From Silvimonas amylolytica (GTDB taxonomy: Bacteria > Pseudomonadota > Gammaproteobacteria > Burkholderiales > Chitinibacteraceae), in assembly GCF_014645555.1 (NCBI RefSeq), contig NZ_BMLY01000001.1:329939-393938 (forward strand): DNA of 64,000 nt, read 5' to 3'. Positions 39,133-51,527 of this stretch are shown in pieces. Position numbers and translations under genes: made by a program. Every line of letters starts with the position of its first letter. Within the stretch, counting starts at the first letter, position 1. Below the pieces are notes generated by a model. It made no database searches and was not told the DNA's origin. It saw nothing but the letters and a program-made list of their open reading frames with translations.

Positions 39133-39370
39133 CCAGTCCTCACTTGTTGCTACCTGGCTTGATACGCGCCAGTACTTGCCGAAACAACACCAGTTATCCG
39201 GCATGCGGAATAACCCGCGAGTTTACCGCGACAGCGAACACTGCGTCTGATTTGTGCACCAGATACGCGCAGACACTTCCGTGGCTCATGCACTTTGCAT
39301 GCGAGGTTTCTGATAAAATACCCGATAGATTCGCTCAACTATTGTGACCCTATTGGTCTGGATTGCACCT

Positions 39371-40840
39371 GTGCCCTACGCTTTTGCTGAGTCCCCGTTC
39401 TCGCCCCGTTTTGCAACGTTGCCACCGCGCTTCTTTGCACACGTGCCACCCACCCCGTTGACCACCCCACAACTGGTGGTATGGAACAGCGCACTGGCCC
39501 GCGATCTGGACCTTCATCCTGATGCACAGGCGCACGCCGGCATCGACGACTATCTGGGTGGCAACCGCATTCTGGAGAACAGCCTGCCCCTGGCCAGCGT
39601 TTATTGCGGCCATCAGTTTGGCGTGTATGTATCGCAATTGGGCGATGGCCGCGCAATTCTGATCGCCGAACTCCCCGATGCGCACGGCCAGACCCAGGAA
39701 ATCCAGCTCAAGGGGGCTGGCCCTACACCATGGTCACGTCACGCTGACGGCCGTGCAGTGTTGCGTTCCAGTATTCGCGAATATCTGTGTTCAGAAGCCA
39801 TGCATGGTTTGGGCATCCCGACGACGCGTGCTTTGGCACTCGTGGCCTCTCCCACACCAGTCTGGCGCGAGACGCGCGAAACTGCGGCCGTAGTGACACG
39901 TGTCGCCCCGACCTTCGTGCGCTTTGGCCATTTCGAGTACTACAGCCATCACGATGAACATGAACATCTGCGCACACTGACTGACTGGACCATCCAGCAT
40001 TTCTACCCGGAGTGTGCTACAGCGCCCTCGCCGGCTTTGGCATTGCTTGAGGCCGTCATTGCGCGCACTGCCAGGATGGTCGCCCAATGGCAGGCCGTAG
40101 GGTTTTGTCACGGCGTAATGAACACAGACAACATGTCTATCCTGGGTCTGACCCTGGATTACGGTCCATTTGGTTTTATGGATGGCTTCAACGCCCGCCA
40201 TATCTGCAATCACAGCGATGAGAGCGGCCGTTACGCCTATAACCAGCAACCGCAAGTTGCGCTGTGGAATCTCAACGCACTGGCTCAGGCCTTATTGCCA
40301 CTCATGGATCGCGAAGCAGCCATCGCCGCTCTGCACGGGTTCCAGGCATTGTTTGAAGAAGCCTTTGCCAGCCAGTTCCAGGCCAAGCTGGGTCTAACCA
40401 GTTGGCAAGATGAAGACTGGACATTGCTAACTGATCTTTTGAACCTGATGCACGCCAGCCGTACCGACTGGACCACCTTCTGGCGCGACCTGGCCAGCGT
40501 GCACGATGGCCGCCCGTTGACCACGCCCTTGCGTGATCGCTTTGTTGATCGCGACACATTTGATGCCTGGCTTGTCACGTATCAAACGCGTGCAGGTGCG
40601 CAAACGGGCATCAACCCCGAGGACGTCGCCACCGGCATGCGCGCGGCCAACCCGCTCTACGTATTGCGCAACCACCTGGCCGAAACCGCAATCCGTATGG
40701 CGCAACAAGGAGACTTTGCCGAAGTAAAACGGCTCCTTGACTGCCTGGCTCAACCATTTAATGAGCGACCGGAATATGCGTCTTATGCCGAGCCAGCGCC
40801 CGATTGGGCCGCCGACTTGTCTGTTTCTTGTTCATCCTGA
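39371..40840 (+). CDS. selO: Protein adenylyltransferase SelO (YdiU family)
   Basis: Pseudokinase-fold enzyme that AMPylates proteins, linked to redox stress. The 489-residue protein has QLKGAGPTPWSRHADGRAVL (ATP-binding Lys), HGVMNTDNMS and LDYGPFGFMD (metal-binding Asn and Asp), and the C-terminal VSCSS seen in Cys-containing bacterial SelO. I chose the GTG at 39371, which has GGA 8 nt upstream. A GTG at 39344 in the same frame would add nine residues. Confidence 0.93.
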   Translation: MPYAFAESPFSPRFATLPPRFFAHVPPTPLTTPQLVVWNSALARDLDLHPDAQAHAGIDDYLGGNRILENSLPLASVYCGHQFGVYVSQLGDGRAILIAELPDAHGQTQEIQLKGAGPTPWSRHADGRAVLRSSIREYLCSEAMHGLGIPTTRALALVASPTPVWRETRETAAVVTRVAPTFVRFGHFEYYSHHDEHEHLRTLTDWTIQHFYPECATAPSPALALLEAVIARTARMVAQWQAVGFCHGVMNTDNMSILGLTLDYGPFGFMDGFNARHICNHSDESGRYAYNQQPQVALWNLNALAQALLPLMDREAAIAALHGFQALFEEAFASQFQAKLGLTSWQDEDWTLLTDLLNLMHASRTDWTTFWRDLASVHDGRPLTTPLRDRFVDRDTFDAWLVTYQTRAGAQTGINPEDVATGMRAANPLYVLRNHLAETAIRMAQQGDFAEVKRLLDCLAQPFNERPEYASYAEPAPDWAADLSVSCSS

Positions 40841-40945
40841 TATTGAGCTGTAATACGCTTGTCAAAAAAACATGCTTATTGTGATTTACGTCACCGTTCA
40901 GGGCTGGGATAATCCCGCCCATCCTGCCTCGGTAATCCCCATCTA

Positions 40946-42439
40946 ATGCCTGATCTTTTCAGCGGTATTCCGCTCCATGTGGCCGTCAGTCTTGCGCTGG
41001 CGCTTCTGTTTGTTCTGTTTTTCGAATTTATCAACGGTTTTCACGATACAGCCAACGCTGTAGCCACGGTGATTTACACCAAGTCGATGCCGCCGCATCT
41101 GGCAGTGGTTCTGTCCGGTATTTTCAATTTCGCAGGTGTATTGCTAGGTGGCCTGGGTGTTGCCTACGCCATCGTTCACTTGCTTCCCGTCGACTTGCTG
41201 ATCAATGTCAGCACCAGCCATGGCCTGATCATGGTGTTCGCGCTGCTGGCTTCCGCCATTTTGTGGAACTTCGGCACCTGGTATCTGGGCTTGCCTGCAT
41301 CCAGCTCGCACACGCTGATCGGCTCCATTCTGGGGGTTGGCCTGACTAATGCCTGGTTGACGCATACCTCGGTCAAAGACGGTATTAACTGGGGCAAAGC
41401 CGTCGAAATCGGCATGTCATTGATTATCTCGCCTATCGTGGGTGTGGTTCTGGCTGGCGCACTGCTACTGGTTTTGAAGAAGATTCGCCCGGATTCGGGC
41501 ATGCACAAGACGCCGGAAGAACGCAAAGGCATTGATGGCAAGAAGCACCCGCCGTTCTGGACCCGCCTGGTGTTGATCCTCTCTGCATTGGGCGTGAGCT
41601 TCGCCCATGGTTCTAACGATGGTCAGAAAGGCATCGGCCTGATCATGCTGGTGCTGATCGGCATCGTGCCGGCCAAATTTGTGGTGGATCTGGATGCCAC
41701 GGCCTATCAGATCGAACACACCCGTGACGCCGCCATTCACCTGCGCCAGTTCTATCAACGCAATGCCGCTACGGTCAATGAACAACAGGTCAAGCTGAGT
41801 GACTACCTGGCACTGGGTAAGGCTCCGACCAGCGAGTTGCCGCCGCGCTACAAGTGCGACCCCGCGCTGACTGAACCCATGATTGCCGATCTCCTGTCCA
41901 CGCTGGACGGCGTGCAGTCGTATCGCGACATTACTCCGGAAGCGCGCAACCGTGTGCGCCGTTCACTGTTGTGTCTGGACGATACCGCCAAGAAAGTCGG
42001 CAGCATGAAAGCGATCGGTTCGGATGAAAAAGCCGACCTTGGCCGGCTGCGCAAAGACCTGACCGGCACCACCGAATACTCGCCTTACTGGGTCATTCTG
42101 GCCGTGGCGCTGGCACTGGGCGTGGGCACGATGATTGGCTGGCGCCGCGTCGTGCAGACTGTGGGTGAAAAAATCGGCAAGCAAGGCATGACCTATGCGC
42201 AAGGCTTGTCTGCGCAGATTACCGCCGCGGTTTCCATCGGCATCGCCAATATTTTCGGTTTGCCTGTATCGACCACGCACGTTTTGTCATCCGGCGTTGC
42301 GGGTACCATGCTTGCCAACCGCAGCGGCCTGCAAGGTGCGACCATCCGCAATATTCTGCTGGCCTGGGTACTGACTCTGCCTGCCGCCATGGCATTGGCC
42401 GCAGGGATGTTCTGGCTGGCCAGTCGCTTCATTCAGTAA
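40946..42439 (+). CDS. pit: Low-affinity inorganic phosphate transporter, Pit family
   Basis: Polytopic PiT transporter of 497 residues (E. coli PitA is 499). The two PHO4 repeats are visible (FINGFHDTANAVATVIYT; GVSFAHGSNDGQKGIGLI), separated by a hydrophilic loop of about 130 residues, and GLPVSTTHVLSSGV is present in the C-terminal half. It probably imports metal-phosphate by proton symport. A terminator follows. Confidence 0.95.
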   Translation: MPDLFSGIPLHVAVSLALALLFVLFFEFINGFHDTANAVATVIYTKSMPPHLAVVLSGIFNFAGVLLGGLGVAYAIVHLLPVDLLINVSTSHGLIMVFALLASAILWNFGTWYLGLPASSSHTLIGSILGVGLTNAWLTHTSVKDGINWGKAVEIGMSLIISPIVGVVLAGALLLVLKKIRPDSGMHKTPEERKGIDGKKHPPFWTRLVLILSALGVSFAHGSNDGQKGIGLIMLVLIGIVPAKFVVDLDATAYQIEHTRDAAIHLRQFYQRNAATVNEQQVKLSDYLALGKAPTSELPPRYKCDPALTEPMIADLLSTLDGVQSYRDITPEARNRVRRSLLCLDDTAKKVGSMKAIGSDEKADLGRLRKDLTGTTEYSPYWVILAVALALGVGTMIGWRRVVQTVGEKIGKQGMTYAQGLSAQITAAVSIGIANIFGLPVSTTHVLSSGVAGTMLANRSGLQGATIRNILLAWVLTLPAAMALAAGMFWLASRFIQ

Positions 42440-42470
42440 CTCAGCGGTGGATTACACAAATTGACAGATC

Positions 42471-42505
42471 AAACGGCGCGAACTAACATCGCGCCGTTTT
42501 CTTTT
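42471..42505 (+). terminator. pit Rho-independent terminator
   Basis: Perfect 10-bp stem AAACGGCGCG/CGCGCCGTTT with a 9-nt loop, followed by a T-rich tract, 31 nt after the pit stop. Confidence 0.85.
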
Positions 42506-42780
42506 TCGGGGTTCTTCCCTTGGAAATCCAGTTACAACCCGGTTTCGCTTTGCCCGTTTGCTGATCCGGCTGGACCGTGCCTTTAGCCATTGTCCTGCCC
42601 AAAACGGCGGGATGGTGTGCGTCCTTGAAGGTTTGTCCTTGCTGGCAAGCCGCGCTTATCCTTCTCCTTGCATTGCGATTATTCCTGATCCTGGCGGCCC
42701 AGACCGCCGCGACGACTCGCACGCTGTCGTCACAACGTCATGACACGTTGCTGTAATGCCGCTCATGACAAGGAGATTGC
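42506..42780 (+). promoter_or_regulatory. Structured region upstream of the mgtC-like gene
   Basis: No convincing gene. The last 90 nt hold three consecutive hairpins: GGCGG/CCGCC (42693-42708), GACGAC/GTCGTC (42711-42731) and CAACGT/ACGTTG (42733-42750). They are followed by a second copy of TCATGACA (42738-42745 and 42763-42770) directly before the AGGAG of the mgtC-like gene. A 43-codon frame from the ATG at 42612 to 42743 runs through the hairpins but has a poor ribosome-binding site. In enterobacteria mgtC has a regulatory leader; the same function here is a guess. Confidence 0.4.
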
Positions 42781-43497
42781 ATGTTCAACGTATTCACCTT
42801 TGATCTGGCTCATTTCGTCCAGTCCCTCGTCGCCCTCGTTGTGGCGTTTGTCCTTGGTACTGTGATCGGATATGAGCGTCAGTTCCGCCAGCGCACGGCC
42901 GGTTTGCGCACCAACACGCTGGTCGCCGTCGCTTCTGCGGCGTTTGTCGATATGGCATTTCGTATCAGCGGGCCAGATGGGGCCATTCGCGTGGCGTCCT
43001 ACGTGGTTTCGGGCGTCGGTTTTCTGGGTGCGGGCGCCATCATGAAAGAAGGTCTGAATGTGCGTGGCCTCAACACGGCCGCCACGTTATGGGGCTCTGC
43101 CGCCGTGGGCGCTGCCGCAGGCGTGCGACAACTTGATGGAGCGCTGCTCACTGCCATTCTGGTGTTGTCCGCCAACACCTTGCTGCGCCCGCTGGTCAAT
43201 GCCATCAACCGTCAGCCGATCAGTGATCGCAGCAGTGAACTGACCTGGCAGTTGCATGTAGTGGTTGATGGTGATCAGCAAAAACATGCGCTGGCACTGA
43301 TCGATGCCTTACTTGATCAGGCCCACTACCCGCTCAGCGATATGGATATTGAGCCTTTTGGTGACGATGATGTCGAACTGACCGCCACGCTGCTGGCGAC
43401 CTCAGCCAATTCTGAAGAACTCGAGCGCATTGCCAAGAAACTCTCCAATCAGCCCTACATCAAACAGGCCTTCTGGAATTCCAGTTCCATGGAGTGA
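42781..43497 (+). CDS. MgtC/SapB-family membrane protein
   Basis: A 238-residue protein. The MgtC domain (about 1-140) has four to five transmembrane helices with the family blocks GTVIGYERQFRQRTAGLRTNTLV and GVGFLGAGAIMKEG; a C-terminal ACT-like cytoplasmic domain (about 155-235) follows. MgtC proteins help survival in low Mg2+ and, in pathogens, inhibit the F-ATPase. AGGAG precedes the ATG. It ends at a terminator shared with argD. Confidence 0.9.
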   Translation: MFNVFTFDLAHFVQSLVALVVAFVLGTVIGYERQFRQRTAGLRTNTLVAVASAAFVDMAFRISGPDGAIRVASYVVSGVGFLGAGAIMKEGLNVRGLNTAATLWGSAAVGAAAGVRQLDGALLTAILVLSANTLLRPLVNAINRQPISDRSSELTWQLHVVVDGDQQKHALALIDALLDQAHYPLSDMDIEPFGDDDVELTATLLATSANSEELERIAKKLSNQPYIKQAFWNSSSME

Positions 43498-43520
43498 GCG
43501 CTGGTCTGGTGCCGCACAAG

Positions 43521-43547
43521 AAAAAACCGCCTCAAGGGCGGTTTTTT
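43521..43547. terminator. Bidirectional terminator between mgtC-like gene and argD
   Basis: Arms AAAAAACCGCC and GGCGGTTTTTT around a 5-nt loop, lying between the convergent mgtC-like gene and argD. The A-tract and T-tract allow termination in both directions. Confidence 0.9.
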
Positions 43548-43573
43548 CTACAACAGTGCAGCGGTACTGCGGC

Positions 43574-44833
<1,260 letters not shown>

Positions 44834-44930
44834 TCATTCTAACTGTCATGACGCAAAGCAAAAACCATAAATGCGAAAAGGTGAGCCGGTTTCACCGCCG
44901 AACGGAACGCCTGGTAAGCGCTGCAAATGA

Positions 44931-44956
44931 AAACGGAGCCCTGGAGGCTCCGTTTT
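44931..44956 (-). terminator. ppsA terminator
   Basis: Hairpin AAACGGAGCC/GGCTCCGTTT with a 6-nt loop, 20 nt beyond the ppsA stop. On the minus strand the stem is followed by a short T-rich tract, and on the plus strand by T8. Confidence 0.8.
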
Positions 44957-44975
44957 TTTTGTGACTGATTGCGAA

Positions 44976-47393
<2,418 letters not shown>

Positions 47394-47722
47394 CAGCGGA
47401 CCTCGTCAGAATGTTGCGTTGCAGAATGGATTCCTCTCATTCTAGGCTGGGGCAAACCGTCGCATAGTTGGCGAAATCCTTTACGGGAAAATCCCGCATC
47501 GGGAAAGCCCCAACTCTCGCCAATAGTCTGATTTTTATTGAGTTTATGTTACGTGTACGCGATATGAACTATCACAATTGTGTGTGTCAATTGCAATATC
47601 TGACACACAGTTGTCGCCCAAACGGTGCGTTTAGGGGTTTCGGCAATATGACACTTTGCTAACTCATTTATGCTGGATAAATTTATCTCTCTGAAATGAC
47701 GGCCCTACGGAGCTGCTGAACC
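47394..47722. promoter_or_regulatory. Divergent ppsA-ppsR control region with inverted repeats
   Basis: A 329-nt region without a gene, AT-rich compared with its flanks. It holds a perfect inverted repeat TGTGTGTCA-N11-TGACACACA (47581-47609), a 12-bp palindrome GATAAATTTATC (47676-47687) 35 nt before ppsR, and a small hairpin CGGGA-AAA-TCCCG (47484-47496) on the ppsA side. The first has the size of an operator for a dimeric regulator. No clear -35/-10 pairs were found. Confidence 0.5.
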
Positions 47723-48541
47723 ATGCCGCGTACCGCGTTTTTTGTCTCAGACCGCACCGGGATTACCGCAGAAATGCTCGGGCATTCGCTTTTGACGCAA
47801 TTTGATGACGTCAATTTCCGCCGCATTGCCCTGCCGTTTATCGATACACCAGAAAAGGCGCTTGAAGCCGCCGCCCGCATCCGCGAACAGGCCGCCGCCG
47901 ATCAATGCCGCCCCATTGTCTTTACCACCATGGTGGATGAATCACTGCGCAAGATCACCCATGTGCCAGAAGCGCTGACGCTGGATTTTTTTGAAATCTT
48001 TATCAGCCCGCTGGAACAGGAATTGGGGCGCGAATCTTCACATACCGTCGGCCGATCTCACGGTATTTCCAATTTCGAGGAATACAAAACCCGGATTGAC
48101 GCTGTTAATTTCGCCATTAGTCATGACGATGGCGTCATGCCGCGAGATTTGAACGAAGCAGACATTATCCTGATTGGCGTTTCGCGCTCGGCCAAAACAC
48201 CCACATGTTTGTATCTGGCGCTGCAATATGGCATCAAGGCGGCCAATTACCCGCTCACACCCGAAGACTTTGGCGCACATACCTTGCCACGCTTGTTGCT
48301 ACCGTATCGCACCAAACTGTTTGGCCTGACGATCGACCCCGATCGGCTGGCGCAAATCCGCGAGGAACGCAAACCTGGCAGCCGTTACGCCGCGCTGGAT
48401 AACTGCCAGTTTGAGGTGTCTGAGGCAGAGGCGCTGATGCGCCACGTCGGCGTGCCGTATCTGAGTTCGACCACGCGCTCGATTGAAGAACTGGCCACTA
48501 CCATCATGCATCGCACCGGGCTGACGCGACGCACTTTCTGA
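47723..48541 (+). CDS. ppsR: PEP synthase regulatory protein, copy 1 (P-loop Gly to Ala)
   Basis: Bifunctional DUF299 family: ADP-dependent Thr kinase and Pi-dependent pyrophosphorylase that switch PEP synthase off and on. The 272-residue protein keeps SDRTGITAE (Asp10) and HDDG, but its P-loop reads [15 protein letters not shown]: the Gly before Lys is Ala157, where the family (and copy 2) has Gly. It lies divergent from ppsA. ACGGAG sits somewhat far upstream of the ATG. The substitution may weaken nucleotide binding. Confidence 0.93.
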   Translation: MPRTAFFVSDRTGITAEMLGHSLLTQFDDVNFRRIALPFIDTPEKALEAAARIREQAAADQCRPIVFTTMVDESLRKITHVPEALTLDFFEIFISPLEQELGRESSHTVGRSHGISNFEEYKTRIDAVNFAISHDDGVMPRDLNEADIILIGVSRSAKTPTCLYLALQYGIKAANYPLTPEDFGAHTLPRLLLPYRTKLFGLTIDPDRLAQIREERKPGSRYAALDNCQFEVSEAEALMRHVGVPYLSSTTRSIEELATTIMHRTGLTRRTF

Positions 48542-48569
48542 CCTGTAACGCAGTCCCTTGGGTAGCTTC

Positions 48570-49388
48570 ATGATCCGCACCGCTTTTTTTGTCTCTGGCC
48601 GTACCGCCATCACCGCAGAAATGCTGGGACACAGCCTGATTACGCAGTTCGATGACGTGAATTTCCGCCGCATTGTGCTGCCGTTTATCGATACCGAAGA
48701 AAAAGCACTGCAAGCCGTTGCGCAGATCAAGGCGCAGGCCGCGGCAGATCAGTGCAGGCCGGTTGTGTTCTCTACCTTTATCAGTGAAAACCTGCGCAAG
48801 CTCTTTGTGATTGAAGAAGCGCTGACGCTGGATTTTTTTGAGACCTTTATTGGTCCGCTGGAAAAAGAACTGGCGCGCCAGTCCAGCCACACCGCCGGCA
48901 AAGTACACGCCATCACCAATTTTGAAGAATACAAAGACCGGATCGATGCGGTGAATTTCGCCACCACGCATGATGATGGCGGTATGGCCAAAAACCTGCA
49001 GGACGCGGATGTCATTCTGGTCGGTGTATCACGTGCGGGCAAAACGCCAACGTGTCTTTACCTGGCACTCCAATATGGCATCAAAGCCGCCAACTACCCA
49101 TTCACGCCGGAAGACTTTGCCGATCACCGCTTGCCCAAGCCGCTGCATCCGTTCCGCAACAAGCTGATCGGCATTACCATCGAACCCGCGCGCCTGTCGC
49201 AAATCCGGCAGTCTCGCAAACCGGATAGCCAGTATGCGCAGCTATCAACCTGCGAACAGGAAGTGGCTCTGGCAGAAAGCCTGATGCAGCATGAGAACAT
49301 CCCGTTTTTGAATACCACGCGGCTGTCGATTGAAGAGTTGTCGACTACCATCATGGTCAAGGCAGGGCTGAAGCGTCGCTGCTATTGA
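48570..49388 (+). CDS. ppsR: PEP synthase regulatory protein, copy 2 (SDRT Asp to Gly)
   Basis: Tandem paralogue of the gene before it, also 272 residues and starting 28 nt downstream; 26 of the first 30 residues are identical. The P-loop is canonical ([15 protein letters not shown], Gly157) and HDDG is kept, but the N-terminal SDxT motif reads SGRTA: Asp10 of copy 1 is Gly10. I chose the ATG at 48570, which gives exactly the length of copy 1. The copies thus differ at two otherwise conserved sites, one each. Confidence 0.93.
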   Translation: MIRTAFFVSGRTAITAEMLGHSLITQFDDVNFRRIVLPFIDTEEKALQAVAQIKAQAAADQCRPVVFSTFISENLRKLFVIEEALTLDFFETFIGPLEKELARQSSHTAGKVHAITNFEEYKDRIDAVNFATTHDDGGMAKNLQDADVILVGVSRAGKTPTCLYLALQYGIKAANYPFTPEDFADHRLPKPLHPFRNKLIGITIEPARLSQIRQSRKPDSQYAQLSTCEQEVALAESLMQHENIPFLNTTRLSIEELSTTIMVKAGLKRRCY

Positions 49389-49524
49389 TAAGGCGTGCCG
49401 CCAGTCTTGCAGTGCGCTCCGCCTGTCTACCTCACCCCACTTACAGCAAATGACATCGACAACTTCCGCGCCTGCGCCGGAGGCGGTACACTCTCGCCTT
49501 TGAACGTCCGGCCCGAAGCCATTT

Positions 49525-50250
49525 ATGTCCCGATCCCGTAGCGAAGCCTCTGCTTTTGAATTCAAGAATATCGGGCTCAAACTGCTGACCTTTGTGCCAG
49601 CCACCACCGATATCGCCGCGCTGGAAGCCGCGCTTCAGGCCAAACTGGGCGGCCGGGATCATATGCTGTCTGGCGATCAACTCGCTATTGATTTCAACCA
49701 GTTACCGCAAACTCCCAGTGCAATTGAAGTCACTGCCATGGTCAATGTGCTGCGTCAGTTCAGCTTGCAGCCCGTGGGCGCTTATGGTGGCAATGAAGCG
49801 CAGCAGATTGCCGCGCGTGAAGCTGGCCTTGTGGTGCTGTCGGATGAGGGCGTTAGCCTGCCTGCGGCGACTCCGGCTCCGGCACCCGCTGCGCCGGTCA
49901 TTGCGGAGCGCACGCCCACCATGGTCATCACCCGCCCGGTCCGTACCGGTCAGCAGGTGTACGCCAAAGATGCCGATTTGATCGTCATGGCACTGGTTTC
50001 CAACGGTGCCGAAGTCATCGCGGACGGCAATATCCACGTGTATGCACCCTTGCGCGGTCGCGCACTGGCTGGTGCCCGGGGTGATGCCAACGCCCGTATT
50101 TTCACCACCTGCATGGAAGCAGAGCTTGTTTCCATTGCCGGTATCTATCGCACGCTGGACGAATCTTTGCCGGCCTCGCTCAAATCGAAGCCGGCGCAAG
50201 TGTTGCTAAACGAAGACAAACTCGTGATTGAAACACTGACGCTGTCGTAG
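49525..50250 (+). CDS. minC: Septum site-determining protein MinC
   Basis: FtsZ polymerisation inhibitor of 241 residues. The N-terminal FtsZ-binding domain (about 1-105) and an Ala/Pro linker (PAATPAPAPAAP) are followed by the C-terminal beta-helix (GQQVYAKDADLIV, GRALAGARGD, AELVSIAG) that binds MinD. It starts the minCDE operon. Confidence 0.96.
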   Translation: MSRSRSEASAFEFKNIGLKLLTFVPATTDIAALEAALQAKLGGRDHMLSGDQLAIDFNQLPQTPSAIEVTAMVNVLRQFSLQPVGAYGGNEAQQIAAREAGLVVLSDEGVSLPAATPAPAPAAPVIAERTPTMVITRPVRTGQQVYAKDADLIVMALVSNGAEVIADGNIHVYAPLRGRALAGARGDANARIFTTCMEAELVSIAGIYRTLDESLPASLKSKPAQVLLNEDKLVIETLTLS

Positions 50251-50332
50251 GCAAAGCCAGCAACTTATATACATGTACAGTCGGATTGCCGACTGCATCA
50301 CTGACCGAATCCAGACCTACAGGGGATTTTTT

Positions 50333-51142
50333 GTGGCCAAAATCATTGTTGTCACCTCCGGCAAGGGCGGCGTGGGTAAAACCACTACCAGCGCTAGCTT
50401 TGCATCCGGGCTTGCGTTGCGCGGCTTCAAAACTGCCGTGATCGATTTTGACGTGGGCCTGCGTAACCTTGACCTGATCATGGGTTGCGAACGCCGCGTG
50501 GTGTATGACTTCGTGAACGTCATCCAGGGTGAAGCCACCCTGCGTCAGGCGCTGATCAAAGACAAGAACTGCGACAACCTGTTTATCCTGCCTGCCTCGC
50601 AAACACGCGACAAAGAAGCGCTGTCCAAAGAAGGCGTGGAAAAAGTCCTCAAGGAACTGACCCACGACGGTTTTGACTACATCATCTGCGACAGCCCGGC
50701 TGGTATTGAGACCGGTGCCTTCCTGGCGCTTTACTTTGCCGACGAAGCCATTGTGACCACCAATCCGGAAGTCTCCTCGGTCCGTGACTCTGACCGGATC
50801 ATCGGTATTCTGGATGCCAAGTCCCGCAAGGCCGAAGAAGGTGGTAGCGTGAAGACGCATCTGTTGATCACCCGTTATTCGCCCAAGCGTGTGGATAGCG
50901 GCGAGATGTTGTCGCTGGATGATGTTCAACACCTCTTGCGCATTTCGCTGATTGGCGTGATTCCGGAATCCGAATCCGTGCTGCAAGCATCCAACGCGGG
51001 TACGCCGGCCATTCATAACGAAGGTACGGATGTCTCGGAAGCCTACAAAGACGTCGTTGCCCGTTTCCTGGGTGAAGACAAGCCGCTGCGTTTTATCGAA
51101 GTCCCGAAGCAGCCGTTCTGGAAGCGGTTGTTCGGAGGTTAA
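50333..51142 (+). CDS. minD: Septum site-determining ATPase MinD
   Basis: Membrane-associated ATPase that recruits MinC to the poles. The deviant Walker A SGKGGVGKTT holds Lys11 and Lys16. The C-terminal amphipathic helix ends FWKRLFGG. It has 269 residues from a GTG start at 50333, preceded by AGGGG; the frame is open 20 codons upstream, but the family starts at this GTG. Confidence 0.97.
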   Translation: MAKIIVVTSGKGGVGKTTTSASFASGLALRGFKTAVIDFDVGLRNLDLIMGCERRVVYDFVNVIQGEATLRQALIKDKNCDNLFILPASQTRDKEALSKEGVEKVLKELTHDGFDYIICDSPAGIETGAFLALYFADEAIVTTNPEVSSVRDSDRIIGILDAKSRKAEEGGSVKTHLLITRYSPKRVDSGEMLSLDDVQHLLRISLIGVIPESESVLQASNAGTPAIHNEGTDVSEAYKDVVARFLGEDKPLRFIEVPKQPFWKRLFGG

Positions 51143-51145
51143 GCC

Positions 51146-51406
51146 ATGTCGATCCTGAGCTATTTCTTTGGCGAGAAGAAAAAAACCGCCAGCGTGGCGC
51201 GAGAGCGTCTGCAAATCATTCTGGCGCACGAACGCGCTGGTCGTGATGCACCGGACTATCTGCCCCAGTTGCAAAAAGAGTTGATCGACGTCATCTCCAA
51301 ATATGTCGCCATCAACGCCGATGACATCAAGGTACAACTCGAGAAGAAAGATGATTTCGAGGTACTGGAAGTGAACATCGTGTTGCCTGAACCCGCGCGC
51401 CGCTAA
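51146..51406 (+). CDS. minE: Cell division topological specificity factor MinE
   Basis: Drives MinCD pole-to-pole oscillation. The 86-residue protein has the N-terminal membrane/MinD-binding segment ([29 protein letters not shown]) and a C-terminal dimerisation domain. It starts 3 nt after minD. Confidence 0.96.
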   Translation: MSILSYFFGEKKKTASVARERLQIILAHERAGRDAPDYLPQLQKELIDVISKYVAINADDIKVQLEKKDDFEVLEVNIVLPEPARR

Positions 51407-51456
51407 GCACGCCGCGCCTGACAGGCATAAAATAAGTCACTGTTAACGTGACCGGC

Positions 51457-51480
51457 AGAGAGGCGATCGCCTCTCTTGTC
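51457..51480 (+). terminator. minE terminator
   Basis: Perfect 20-bp palindrome AGAGAGGCGATCGCCTCTCT followed by a T-rich but short tract (TGTCTTTTG), 50 nt after minE. Confidence 0.75.
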
Positions 51481-51527
51481 TTTTGCGCAGCGGGTAAACC
51501 CGCTGTGCCGATGTGGGAATACACACT

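Noticed and set aside
42483-42722. A 79-codon minus-strand frame between pit and the mgtC-like gene
   Set aside because: Lys/Arg/Gln-rich low-complexity translation that starts inside a structured leader and ends in the pit terminator; not protein-like.
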